Below, in pieces: positions 25,650-34,050 of a stretch of 64,000 nt of DNA. The translations under genes were made by a program, and so were the position numbers. The stretch covers positions 124,001 through 188,000 of the forward strand of contig NZ_CP064356.1 of NCBI RefSeq assembly GCF_018141545.1. The letters are read 5' to 3'. The notes under the pieces are model-generated. The model was not told the origin of the DNA. It made no database searches and was given only the letters and a program-made list of their open reading frames with translations. The stretch is from Miltoncostaea oceani. Lineage in GTDB: Bacteria > Actinomycetota > Thermoleophilia > Miltoncostaeales > Miltoncostaeaceae. How positions within the stretch are numbered: the stretch's first letter is position 1; every line of letters begins with the position of its first letter.

Positions 25650-26378
25650 GTGATCTCCCCACCGCCCACCCCGCGGCACCGCCGCGGCCGCATCGCCACG
25701 CCCCTCCCCGGCCGCACCGAGGGGGCGACGCCCATCGCCGGCCTCGGCGCGGGCGGGCACGCCAAGTGCGCCGTCGAGGCCGTCCGGTCGGTCCACCGCT
25801 TCCACGTGGTGGCCCTCCTCGACGCCGACCCGGCCCTGCGAGGCACGGAGGTGCTGGGCTGCCCGGTGATCGGCGGGGACGGGATCGCGACGCTCCGCGC
25901 GTCCGGGGTCGAGCACGCCTTCGTCGGGCTCGGGGGCGTCGGCGACCCCGCACCCCGGCGGACCGCGGCGGCGCTGCTGCGCGACGCCGGCTTCCGCCTG
26001 CCCGCCATCGTGCACCGCAGCGCCAGCGTCGCCGTCTCGGCCGTGCTGTGCGGCGGCGCACAGGTGATGGCCGGCGCCGTGGTCGGGGCCGAGGCGCTGC
26101 TCGACGAGGACGCCCTCGTCAACGCCGGCGCCGTCGTCGGCCACGACGTCCACGTCGGCGCGTGCGCGCACGTCGCCTCGGGATCCCGCATCGCGGGGGG
26201 CGTCACCATCGGCGCCGGCGCCCACGTCGGGACCGGCGCGATCGTGCTGCAGGGCCGCACCGTCGGCACCGGCGCCGTGGTCGCCGCGGGCGCCGTGGTC
26301 ATCGACGACGTACCGGACGGCGCGCGGGTGGGTGGGATCCCCGCGCGCCCCCTCTCCACGTCGCGGAGGGCGGCGTGA
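25650..26378 (+). CDS. NeuD/PglD-like hexapeptide-repeat acetyltransferase
   Basis: 242 residues. An N-terminal PglD-like Rossmann part ([27 protein letters not shown]) is followed by a left-handed beta-helix of hexapeptide repeats (residues about 115-235, e.g. [34 protein letters not shown]). Relatives acetylate sugar amines using acetyl-CoA. It heads an operon with thiol dioxygenase and cysK, and no cysE is seen here, so a serine O-acetyltransferase-like role is conceivable but unproven. GTG start with GGAGG upstream. Confidence 0.75.
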   Translation: MISPPPTPRHRRGRIATPLPGRTEGATPIAGLGAGGHAKCAVEAVRSVHRFHVVALLDADPALRGTEVLGCPVIGGDGIATLRASGVEHAFVGLGGVGDPAPRRTAAALLRDAGFRLPAIVHRSASVAVSAVLCGGAQVMAGAVVGAEALLDEDALVNAGAVVGHDVHVGACAHVASGSRIAGGVTIGAGAHVGTGAIVLQGRTVGTGAVVAAGAVVIDDVPDGARVGGIPARPLSTSRRAA

Positions 26379-27307
26379 GCGGGGGCATCGACGTCCACCA
26401 GCACCTGTGGCCGGAGCCGCTCCTCGCGGCACTGGCCCGCCGCCGGAGCGCGCCCCTGCTGCGCGCCGACCGGCGGGGCGGGTGGACGCTCCGCATCGCG
26501 GGCGAACCCGAGTGGCCGGTGGACGCCGCCGACCACGACCCCGTCCGCCGGGCGGCGCTCGTGGAGTCCGACGGCCTCGACCTCGCGCTCGTCGCCCTCT
26601 CGAGCCCGCTCGGCATCGAGGCCCTCCCCGCCGGCGACGCCGAGGCGCTGATCGCCGCGTACCACGACGGCGTCCGCGACCTGCCCCGCGCGCTGCGCGC
26701 GTGGGCGTCCGCCGGCCTCGCCGCACCCGACCCGTGGGCCCTCGCGGACGCGCTCGACGCCGGCATGGCCGGCCTCGTGCTGCCCGCCGGCGCCCTCTCG
26801 GGCCCCGACGGGGTGGAGCGCTGCGCCCCGCTCCTCGCGACGCTGGAGGGGCGCGACGCCCCCCTCCTCGTCCACCCGGGCCCGGCCCCGTGGGCTCCGT
26901 CCCCCTCCGCTACGGGGCCGGGCCTCCCGGCCTGGTGGCCGGCGCTCACCTCCTACGTCTCCCAGATGCAGGCGGCGTGGCTCGCCGTCCGCGCCTGGGT
27001 CCGCCCGGCGCATCCGCGCCTGCGGGTCTGCTTCGCGATGCTCGCGGGCCTCGCCCCGCTGCAGGCGGAGCGCCTCGGCTCGCGCGGCGCCGACGCCGAC
27101 GCCCGCGACCCGCTCACGACCTACGACACCTCGTCGTACGGGCCGGCGGCGATCGCGGCGATGGCCGCCGTCGTCGGCGCCGACGCCCTCGTCCACGGCT
27201 CCGACCGCCCCGTCGTCGCCCCGCCCCTGGACGCCCGCGATCCCCTCGTCCTCGCCCGTGCCCGCAACGGCGCGCGGCTCCTCGCCCCCCGGGAGGTCCC
27301 CGCATGA
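26375..27307 (+). CDS. amidohydrolase-2 family metal-dependent hydrolase
   Basis: 310 residues from a GTG overlapping the previous stop by 4 nt (GGAGGG 5 nt upstream). The metal ligands of the ACMSD-like amidohydrolase fold are visible: IDVHQHLWP (HxH), PLLVHPGP (His) and [10 protein letters not shown] (Asp). It is a likely hydrolase or decarboxylase; the substrate is unknown. Its place in the sulfur operon hints at a sulfur-compound substrate, but only by context. Confidence 0.75.
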   Translation: MSGGIDVHQHLWPEPLLAALARRRSAPLLRADRRGGWTLRIAGEPEWPVDAADHDPVRRAALVESDGLDLALVALSSPLGIEALPAGDAEALIAAYHDGVRDLPRALRAWASAGLAAPDPWALADALDAGMAGLVLPAGALSGPDGVERCAPLLATLEGRDAPLLVHPGPAPWAPSPSATGPGLPAWWPALTSYVSQMQAAWLAVRAWVRPAHPRLRVCFAMLAGLAPLQAERLGSRGADADARDPLTTYDTSSYGPAAIAAMAAVVGADALVHGSDRPVVAPPLDARDPLVLARARNGARLLAPREVPA

Positions 27308-27813
27308 CCCCGAACCCCGCCCTCGCCGCCGCACCGGCGGTCGACGCGCCGCTCACCGAGGACGGGCTCCGCTCGCTGGTGGAGGGGCTCGCGGCGGCCC
27401 CCGGCCTCTGGGCCGAGCGCGTCCGCCACGACCCCCGCGAGCGGGTCTTCGAGGTGCTGTGGCGCGACGAGCGGGTCGAGATCTGGCTGATCTGCTGGAA
27501 CGGCGAGGGCCACGACACCGGCTTCCACGACCACGACGTCTCGCGCGGCGCGTTCGCCGTCGTCCGGGGGGAGCTCGTCGAGGAGCGCCTCGGCCTCGGC
27601 ACCACGATCCGGCGGCGCCTGCGCCGCGGCCAGGCCGTCGCGTTCCCGCCCTCCCACGTCCACCGCGTGCACGGCGTCGGCGACACCCCGGCCGTGTCGA
27701 TCCACGCCTACTCGCCGCCGCTGCGGCGCCTCGGCGTCTACGCCGTGGCCGAGGACGGGGCGCTGGAGCGCGAGAGCGTCCCCGCGACCCACGAGCTGCG
27801 CGCCGACGACTGA
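27304..27813 (+). CDS. cysteine dioxygenase-like thiol dioxygenase
   Basis: 169 residues, small cupin fold. The iron ligands are H-x-H in TGFHDHDVS and the His in PSHVHRVH; WLICWNGEGHDTG matches the cysteine dioxygenase family. These enzymes use Fe(II) and O2 to oxidise a thiol to the sulfinate (cysteine or 3-mercaptopropionate). ATG overlaps the previous gene by 4 nt. Confidence 0.85.
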   Translation: MTPNPALAAAPAVDAPLTEDGLRSLVEGLAAAPGLWAERVRHDPRERVFEVLWRDERVEIWLICWNGEGHDTGFHDHDVSRGAFAVVRGELVEERLGLGTTIRRRLRRGQAVAFPPSHVHRVHGVGDTPAVSIHAYSPPLRRLGVYAVAEDGALERESVPATHELRADD

Positions 27814-27880
27814 CCACCACGACCCGGACCACCCCGACCGGCGCCCGCCGGCGGCCGACCACGACGAAGGGACCCACGGC

Positions 27881-28378
27881 ATGAGCGTCACCGACGAGCT
27901 GCTGCAGAACGCGAGGGGCTACGCGGAGGGCTTCGACAAGGGCGACCTGCCCATGCCCCCGGCCCGGAAGGTCGCCGTCGTCGCGTGCATGGACGCCCGC
28001 CTCGACCCGCAGAAGGTCCTCGGCCTCGCCGAGGGCGACGGTCACGTCATCCGCAATGCGGGGGGCGTCGTCACGGAGGACGCGATCCGGTCCCTCGCCA
28101 TCTCCCAGCGCCTCCTCGGCACGGAGGAGATCGTCCTGCTCCACCACACCGACTGCGGGATGCTGACGTTCACGGACGACGACTTCCGCAACGGCATCCA
28201 GGAGGAGGTCGGCCACAAGCCCTCGTGGGCCGCCGAGGCGTTCCCCGACGTGGAGCAGGACGTCCGCGCGTCGATCGCCCGGATCACGTCCAGTCCGTTC
28301 ATCCCGCGGCGGGACAACGTGCGCGGCTTCGTCTACCACGTGGAGAGCGGCACCCTGCAGGAGGTCACGCCCGCGTGA
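27881..28378 (+). CDS. beta-class carbonic anhydrase
   Basis: 165 residues. Zinc-binding CMDARLD (Cys plus the Asp-Arg dyad) and HHTDCG (His, Cys) are present, placing it in the short beta-carbonic anhydrase group common in actinobacteria. Interconverts CO2 and bicarbonate. Placed between the thiol dioxygenase and cysK genes; the cysK start overlaps its stop by 4 nt. Confidence 0.9.
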   Translation: MSVTDELLQNARGYAEGFDKGDLPMPPARKVAVVACMDARLDPQKVLGLAEGDGHVIRNAGGVVTEDAIRSLAISQRLLGTEEIVLLHHTDCGMLTFTDDDFRNGIQEEVGHKPSWAAEAFPDVEQDVRASIARITSSPFIPRRDNVRGFVYHVESGTLQEVTPA

Positions 28379-29358
28379 GCGCGCCGGCGGCCGGGGCCGT
28401 GGCGACCGCGGCCCCGGCCGCCCGGATCGCCGACTCCATCACGGACCTGATCGGGCGCACCCCGTTGGTGCGCCTGGGGCGGATGGCGGAGGGGACGGGG
28501 GCGACGATCCTCGGCAAGCTCGAGTCGATGAACCCGGCGGGGTCGGTGAAGGACCGCATCGGCCTGGCGATGATCGAGGCGGCCGAGGCCGACGGGCGCC
28601 TCGTCCCGGGGCGCAGTGTGGTGGTGGAGCCGACGTCGGGGAACACGGGGATCGCCCTCGCCTTCGTGTGTGCGGCGAAGGGGTATCGGTGCGTCCTGAC
28701 GATGCCGGAGACGATGAGCCTGGAGCGGCGGACCCTGTTGCGGGCGTATGGGGCGGAGTTGGTGTTGACGCCGGGTGCGGAGGGGATGCGGGGGGCGATC
28801 GCGCGGGCGGAGGAGATCGCGGCGCAGACCGAGGGTGCGTTCGTGCCCCAGCAGTTCCAGAACCCGGCGAACCCGGAGGTCCACCGTCGGACGACGGCGG
28901 AGGAGATCTGGGCGGACACCGGTGGTGAGGTGGATGTGCTGGTGGCGGGTGTGGGGACGGGTGGGTCGATCACCGGTGTCGCGGAGGTGCTGCGTGAGCG
29001 GCGCCCCGGTTTCCGCGCCGTCGCCGTCGAGCCGGAGGCGTCGCCGATGCTGTCCCGCGGGATCGGCGGCCCCCACCGGATCCAGGGGATCGGCGCCGGC
29101 TTCGTGCCGGGGGTGCTCGACACCTCGGCGTACGACGAGGTGCTCACCTGCACCGACCGGGACGCCGTCGCGACCGCCCGGCGCCTCGCCCGCGAGGAGG
29201 GGATCCTCGCCGGCATCAGCGCCGGTGCGAACGTGTGGGCGGCCCGGCGGGTCGCGGCGCGGCCGGAGAACGCGGGTCGCACCGTCGTCACCCTCCTCTG
29301 CGACACCGGCGAGCGGTACCTGTCGACCGCGCTCTTCGACGGCGAGGGCGGCGGCTGA
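28375..29358 (+). CDS. cysK: cysteine synthase (O-acetylserine sulfhydrylase)
   Basis: 327 residues. The PLP lysine lies in [14 protein letters not shown], the substrate loop is [11 protein letters not shown], and the phosphate loop is [14 protein letters not shown]. Makes cysteine from O-acetylserine and sulfide. GTG start overlapping the carbonic anhydrase stop. Codon choice between about 28610 and 28990 differs from the rest (many TTG, GGT, GTG, TAT codons), as if that segment came from another gene copy. Confidence 0.93.
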   Translation: MSAPAAGAVATAAPAARIADSITDLIGRTPLVRLGRMAEGTGATILGKLESMNPAGSVKDRIGLAMIEAAEADGRLVPGRSVVVEPTSGNTGIALAFVCAAKGYRCVLTMPETMSLERRTLLRAYGAELVLTPGAEGMRGAIARAEEIAAQTEGAFVPQQFQNPANPEVHRRTTAEEIWADTGGEVDVLVAGVGTGGSITGVAEVLRERRPGFRAVAVEPEASPMLSRGIGGPHRIQGIGAGFVPGVLDTSAYDEVLTCTDRDAVATARRLAREEGILAGISAGANVWAARRVAARPENAGRTVVTLLCDTGERYLSTALFDGEGGG

Positions 29359-29414
29359 GGTGCGGGCCGCGGCCCCCCGGGGAACAACCCGGGGGTCGAG
29401 CCGGAGGTGGAGCC

Positions 29415-30143
29415 GTGACGGACGCGCGTGTGGCCCTGGTGACGGGTGGGGCGAGGGGGATCGGCCGGGAGGTCTGCCGTGCGCTGGCCTCGGAGGGGAT
29501 GACCGTGCTGCTGAGCGCCCGGGACGGCGACCGCGCCGCGGAGGCCGCCGCGGTGCTCGCGGGGGACGGGCTCGACGTGCGCCCGCTCGCCTTGGACGTG
29601 ACCGACCCCGCCGGCGTCGCGGCCGCCGCCGCGGCGGTGCGGGACGACCCGGGGCGCCTGGACGTGCTCGTCAACAACGCGGCGTCCTTCGCCCCGTGGG
29701 ACGAGACGCCGTCGGCGGCCGACCTCGACGGCGCCCGGGAGCTGATGGAGGTCAACCTGTTCGGCGCCTGGCGCGTCACCCAGGCGCTGCTGCCGCTGCT
29801 GCGCGAGAGCCCGTCGCCGCGGGTGGTGAACGTCTCGAGCGGGGCCGGCACCCGGGCCGACCCCATCTCGGGGCTCGGCGCGCACGGCGGCGCCGCGGTG
29901 TCCTACGGCGTGTCGAAGGCCGCCCTCAACGCGCTGACGACCCAGATGGCCGCCGAGCTCGCCGGGACGGGCGTGCTCGTCAACGCCGTCTGCCCCGGGC
30001 TGACGGCAACCTCGCCGGGGATGGAGGAGATGGGCGCCCGCCCCGTCCCCGAGGGCGCCGCGTCGGTGGCGTGGGCGGCGACGCTGCCCGACGACGGCCC
30101 GACGGGCGGGCTCTTCCGGGACGGGCGCATCATGCCCTGGTGA
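29415..30143 (+). CDS. SDR-family oxidoreductase
   Basis: 242 residues. NAD(P) binding GGARGIG, NNAAS, catalytic Ser in NVSSGAG and YGVSK (Tyr/Lys) are all present, as in classical carbonyl reductase-type SDRs. The substrate is unknown. GTG with GGAGG 7 nt upstream, 56 nt after cysK; probably the last gene of the operon, because a strong hairpin follows. Confidence 0.88.
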   Translation: MTDARVALVTGGARGIGREVCRALASEGMTVLLSARDGDRAAEAAAVLAGDGLDVRPLALDVTDPAGVAAAAAAVRDDPGRLDVLVNNAASFAPWDETPSAADLDGARELMEVNLFGAWRVTQALLPLLRESPSPRVVNVSSGAGTRADPISGLGAHGGAAVSYGVSKAALNALTTQMAAELAGTGVLVNAVCPGLTATSPGMEEMGARPVPEGAASVAWAATLPDDGPTGGLFRDGRIMPW

Positions 30144-30144
30144 C

Positions 30145-30182
30145 GGCCGCGGCCCGGCGGGTCGCCCCGCCGGGTCGCGGCC
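30145..30182. terminator. strong bidirectional terminator hairpin
   Basis: GGCCGCG (30145-30151) and CCCGGCGGG pair with CCCGCCGGG and CGCGGCC (ending 30182) around a TCG loop, with one internal mismatch. It sits exactly between the converging SDR and cysA stops. Confidence 0.7.
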
Positions 30183-30184
30183 GG

Positions 30185-31156
30185 TCAGATGCCGGCGCCG
30201 GTCTCCGTGAAGAGGCGCTCGCGGGTGGGGCGCACGAAGATCGACGACCCCGGCTCGAGGCCGAGCTCGTCGGCGACGTCGCGGGTGACCTGTGCCGAGA
30301 GCTTCTCGCCGTCCTCGCGCTCCAGCTCGACGCGCACCTCGAAGCCGAGGTGCACGAGGCGCTCCACGGTCGCGGGGGACGTGACCCCGTTCGACTCGGC
30401 GCGCAGCTCGATGTCGTGCGGCCGGACGAACGCCTCGCCCATGCGCGTCGTCGGGCCGACGAACGTCATCACGAACTCGTTGACGGGGTTCTCGTAGATC
30501 TCCCGCGGCGTGCCGACCTGCTGGATGCGGCCCTGGTCCATCACCGCGATGGTGTCGGCCACCTCCATGGCCTCCTCCTGGTCGTGGGTGACGAGGACCG
30601 TGGTCTGGTGGACCTCCTCGTGCAGGCGCCGCAGCCAGCTGCGCAGCTCCTTGCGGACCCGGGCGTCGAGGGCGCCGAACGGCTCGTCGAGCAGCAGCAC
30701 CTTCGGCTCGACCGCGAGGGCCCGGGCGAGGGCCATGCGCTGCCGCTGGCCGCCGGAGAGCTGGTTGGGGTAGCGATCGGCCATGCCGTCGAGCTGCACC
30801 AGCGACAGGAGCTCGTCGACGCGGTCGCGCGTCTCGCCCTTGCCCCGCTTGCGGATCCGCAGGCCGAACCCGATGTTGTCCCGCACCGTCATGTGCTTGA
30901 AGGCGGCGTAGTGCTGGAACACGAAGCCGACGCCGCGCTTGCGGACCGGCACGTCCGTCGCGTCCTCACCGGAGATCTCGACGGTGCCCGAGTCGGGCTG
31001 CTCGAGGCCCGCGATCACCCGCAGCAGGGTCGACTTGCCGGACCCCGAGGGACCGAGGAGCGCCGTGAGCGACCCACCGGGGACCGCGAGGCTGACGTCG
31101 TCCAGCGCCTGGTAGTCGCCGAACGCCTTGTTCACGCCTCTAACGGTGATCGCCAC
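30185..31156 (-). CDS. cysA: sulfate/thiosulfate ABC transporter ATP-binding protein
   Basis: 323 residues. Walker [12 protein letters not shown], signature [15 protein letters not shown], Walker [13 protein letters not shown] and [13 protein letters not shown], followed by a C-terminal TOBE-like domain. GTG at 31156 is chosen because AGGGAGG lies about 8 nt upstream; a GTG three codons earlier falls on that site. It overlaps the cysW end by 17 nt. Confidence 0.93.
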   Translation of the reverse strand: MAITVRGVNKAFGDYQALDDVSLAVPGGSLTALLGPSGSGKSTLLRVIAGLEQPDSGTVEISGEDATDVPVRKRGVGFVFQHYAAFKHMTVRDNIGFGLRIRKRGKGETRDRVDELLSLVQLDGMADRYPNQLSGGQRQRMALARALAVEPKVLLLDEPFGALDARVRKELRSWLRRLHEEVHQTTVLVTHDQEEAMEVADTIAVMDQGRIQQVGTPREIYENPVNEFVMTFVGPTTRMGEAFVRPHDIELRAESNGVTSPATVERLVHLGFEVRVELEREDGEKLSAQVTRDVADELGLEPGSSIFVRPTRERLFTETGAGI

Positions 31157-31985
31157 GCGAACCACCTCCCTTTCGGTTGAGCAGGTTCATGAGCAGCACC
31201 ACCGTGATCGCGAGGATCAGCAGCACCACCGACGCCCCGTAGGCGCCGATCTGGGCGTCGCTGCCGAGCTGGTCGTACTGCTGCTTCACGAAGAGCGTCA
31301 TCGTCTCGCTCTGGCCGGAGACCCGGCTCGAGACGACCGCGACGGCGCCGTACTCGCCGAGGGCCCGGGCCGTCGTTAGGACGACCCCGTAGATCACGCC
31401 CCATCGGATCGCGGGGAGGGTGATGCGCCAGAAGGTCTGCGGGGCGGTGGCGCCGAGCGTCGAGGCGGCCTCCTCCTGCTCGGTCCCGACCTCGCGCAGC
31501 ACCGGCACGACCTCGCGGACCACGAAGGGGAGGCAGACGAAGACCGTCGCCAGCACCATCCCGGGGAGGGCGAAGATCACCTGGACGCCGGCATCGGCGG
31601 CGAACTGGCCGAGCCAGTCCTCCGGGCCCCAGACGAGGATGATGCAGAGGCCGACGACCACGGGCGACAGCGCCAGCGGCAGGTCGATCAGCGCGCTCAC
31701 CAGCGGCCGGGCGGGGACCCGCCGGCGCACCAGGATCAGGGCGGCCATGACGCCGAAGACCGCGTTCAGCGGGACGGCGATCGCGGTGATGATGATCGTC
31801 AGCTTCAGGGCGTTGAGGGCGGCGTCGGTCGTGACGGCCTCCCAGAACGGCCCGAAGCCGTTCTCGAACGCGCGGTAGAAGACGAGGCCGAGCGGCGCCA
31901 TCAGCAGGACGAAGAGGTAGGCGAGCGCGATCGTGCGGAGGCCGATCCGGCTGGCGCGCGAGGCGACGGGGGGGCTAACGGGCAT
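31140..31985 (-). CDS. cysW: sulfate ABC transporter permease CysW
   Basis: 281 residues and six membrane helices. The EAA loop reads [20 protein letters not shown], followed by [14 protein letters not shown], typical of CysW. Forms the channel with CysT. Its start overlaps the end of cysT. Confidence 0.93.
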   Translation of the reverse strand: MPVSPPVASRASRIGLRTIALAYLFVLLMAPLGLVFYRAFENGFGPFWEAVTTDAALNALKLTIIITAIAVPLNAVFGVMAALILVRRRVPARPLVSALIDLPLALSPVVVGLCIILVWGPEDWLGQFAADAGVQVIFALPGMVLATVFVCLPFVVREVVPVLREVGTEQEEAASTLGATAPQTFWRITLPAIRWGVIYGVVLTTARALGEYGAVAVVSSRVSGQSETMTLFVKQQYDQLGSDAQIGAYGASVVLLILAITVVLLMNLLNRKGGGSRGDHR

Positions 31986-32811
31986 GGCGCGACCCCCACC
32001 GCTCGGCGGCGGACAGCAGCAGCAGCGACGCGAGCGAGATCGCCAGCAGCGTCACGGAGATCGCGGCGGCGGAGCCCGGCCGGTCGCCCTCGATCAGCTC
32101 GATGATGTAGAGCGAGGACACCTTCGTGTCGAGGGTCCCGGCGATCAGCACCAGCGACCCGAACTCGCCGAGGGCGCGCGCGAACGCGAGGCCGACGCCG
32201 CCGAGGATGGCGGGCACGAGGTTCGGGAGGATGATCCTGCGGAAGATGGTGGTCGGCGTCGCGCCGAGCGACGCGGCCGCCTCCTCCATCTCGCGGTCGA
32301 TCTCGATGAGGACCGGTTGGACCGCGCGGACGACGAACGGGAGGGTCACCAGCAGCAGGGCGACGCAGACGCCGGCGCGGGTGAACGCGAGGTTCACGCC
32401 GACGGGGCTGTCCGGCCCGTAGATGGCGAGGAGGGTCACTCCGGCGACGATGGTCGGCAGCGCGAACGGGAGGTCGATGAGGGCGTTGACGATGGCCTTG
32501 CCGGGGAACCGGTCGCGGACGAGCACCCAGGCGATGACGGTGCCCATGACGGCGTTGATCGCGACGACGACGAGCGACACGCCGACGGTGAGCTTCAGCG
32601 AGGTCAGGGCGCGCTCGTTGGTGACGGTGCGCCAGAAGCCGTCGAGGCCGTTGTCGAACGAGCCCTGGATCAGGGCGGCGAACGGGATCAGCACGATCAC
32701 GCTCATGTAGATGACGGCGACGCCGATGCCGAGCGGGGCGCCGAAGCGCCCCGCCCGGTCGGGGATCGCCACGCGCGGGATGCGCGCGGTGAGGGAGCTA
32801 CTCGGTGGCAA
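31975..32811 (-). CDS. cysT: sulfate ABC transporter permease CysT
   Basis: 278 residues and six helices; EAA loop MEEAAASLGATPTTIFRRI and ARALGEFGSLVLIAG. The first possible start is TTG at 32811, overlapping the binding-protein end by 14 nt, with no ribosome site; GTG at 32772 is an alternative. Translation is probably coupled to the gene upstream. Confidence 0.9.
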   Translation of the reverse strand: MPPSSSLTARIPRVAIPDRAGRFGAPLGIGVAVIYMSVIVLIPFAALIQGSFDNGLDGFWRTVTNERALTSLKLTVGVSLVVVAINAVMGTVIAWVLVRDRFPGKAIVNALIDLPFALPTIVAGVTLLAIYGPDSPVGVNLAFTRAGVCVALLLVTLPFVVRAVQPVLIEIDREMEEAAASLGATPTTIFRRIILPNLVPAILGGVGLAFARALGEFGSLVLIAGTLDTKVSSLYIIELIEGDRPGSAAAISVTLLAISLASLLLLSAAERWGSRHAR

Positions 32812-33832
32812 TACCCTGGCCCTGGAAGATCTTCGTGATCGACCCGTCCTCCGGGTCGAAGAACTCCGCGCGGACCTTCGTCCAGCCGCCGAGGTCGCCG
32901 TCGATCGTGGCGAGGGCCTTCGGGGTCGGGAAGTCGAACTCCGCCGCCGCCGACTCGAGGGTCGGGCGGTACCCGTGCTCGCCGAAGATCTTCTGGGCGG
33001 GCTCGGTGTGCAGGAAGTCCACGAAGGCCTGCGCGGCCTCGATGTTCCCGGACGTGTTGACCACGGCGCCGGGGTTCTCGATCAGCAGGGTCTGGTCGGG
33101 GATCACGAAGTCCACGTCCTGACCGGCCTCCTGGGCGGCGGGGGCCTCGTTCTCGTAGGAGAGGAGGACGTCACCCTGGCCGGAGTCGAACACCTGCAGG
33201 GCCTCGCGGCCCGACGCCGGCTGCACGGGGACGTTGCGGAACAGGTCGTCCACGTACTGGAGCGCCTCGTCGGGCGTCCTGCCCTGCTCGATCTGCGCCT
33301 GGTAGCCGGCGATGATGTTCCACTGCGCGGCGCCCGACGTGAACGGGTTCGGCGTGATGACCTCGACGCCGTCCTTCGTCAGGTCGTCCCAGGTCCTGAT
33401 GCCCTTCGGGTTGCCCTTGCGGGTGATGAACACGACGATCGAGTCGCTGACCATCCCGCGCTCGGGGCCGGCGTTCCAGTCGGCGTCCACCAGGCCGGCG
33501 TCCACCAGGCGGGTGATGTCGGGCTCGAGCGAGAAGGCGACGTAGTCGGCGTCGAGTCCGGCCGCGACGGCCCGGCTCTGCTCACCGGAGGCCCCGTAGG
33601 ACTCCTCGAACGTGACGCCCTCGCCCTCGGGGGTGGCCTGGAAGGCCGGGATCAGGTCGGCGTACACCTCGCGGGCGACCGAGTAGCCGGCGATCGTCAG
33701 CTTCGCGTCGCCGCCACCACCGTCGGTCCCGGCGGAGGCGTCGTCGTCGCCGCCGCAGCCGGCGACGACGGCGAGGGACATCGCCGCGATCGCGAGGGGG
33801 GCGAGCCACCGGAATCTGTGTCGTACGATCAC
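32798..33832 (-). CDS. sbp: sulfate-binding lipoprotein of ABC transporter
   Basis: 344 residues from GTG at 33832, where AAGGAG stands 7 nt upstream. The signal ends in VVAGC, so it is a lipoprotein. Sulfate-binding family features: LTIAGYSVAREVY, ESYGASGEQSRAV, NPKGIRTWDDL, NPFTSGAAQWN and SYENEA. Delivers sulfate or thiosulfate to CysTWA. First gene of the import operon, under the shared inverted repeat. Confidence 0.93.
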   Translation of the reverse strand: MIVRHRFRWLAPLAIAAMSLAVVAGCGGDDDASAGTDGGGGDAKLTIAGYSVAREVYADLIPAFQATPEGEGVTFEESYGASGEQSRAVAAGLDADYVAFSLEPDITRLVDAGLVDADWNAGPERGMVSDSIVVFITRKGNPKGIRTWDDLTKDGVEVITPNPFTSGAAQWNIIAGYQAQIEQGRTPDEALQYVDDLFRNVPVQPASGREALQVFDSGQGDVLLSYENEAPAAQEAGQDVDFVIPDQTLLIENPGAVVNTSGNIEAAQAFVDFLHTEPAQKIFGEHGYRPTLESAAAEFDFPTPKALATIDGDLGGWTKVRAEFFDPEDGSITKIFQGQGIATE

Positions 33833-34050
33833 GCAACGCTCCTTGGTCTGGACAGAGGCCACGGGGTGAGTCGCCCTCCCCCGTGGCCGCGGGGGAGGGC
33901 GGTGCCTGTCTCATAGGGCACGCTTATCTGTTCGATAAGCGCCGGTAGCATGCTTCCGAACGAACGGGTTGTCAACCCGTCCACCGCCGCCCGCGCGCGG
34001 GCGCGTCGGCGGCCCACCCCCGGCGCCCGTCGCCACTAGGCTTCTGCGCC
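33833..34050. promoter_or_regulatory. intergenic promoter region, sbp (-) and argH-like (+)
   Basis: On the minus strand a perfect -35 TTGACA (33970-33975) points to sbp; the inverted repeat at 33921-33941 lies just downstream, and no consensus -10 is obvious. On the plus strand TAGGCT (34037-34042) lies 8 nt before the argH-like GTG. Confidence 0.5.
33921..33941. promoter_or_regulatory. perfect inverted repeat operator (copy 2) before sbp
   Basis: CGCTTATC-TGTTC-GATAAGCG, arms of 8 nt. It contains GCTTAT-N6-GATAAG, identical in defined bases and spacing to the site before the cysteine operon (25520-25537). It is best read as the binding site of a dimeric repressor of sulfur genes; the regulator gene is not in the window. 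Confidence 0.65.
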
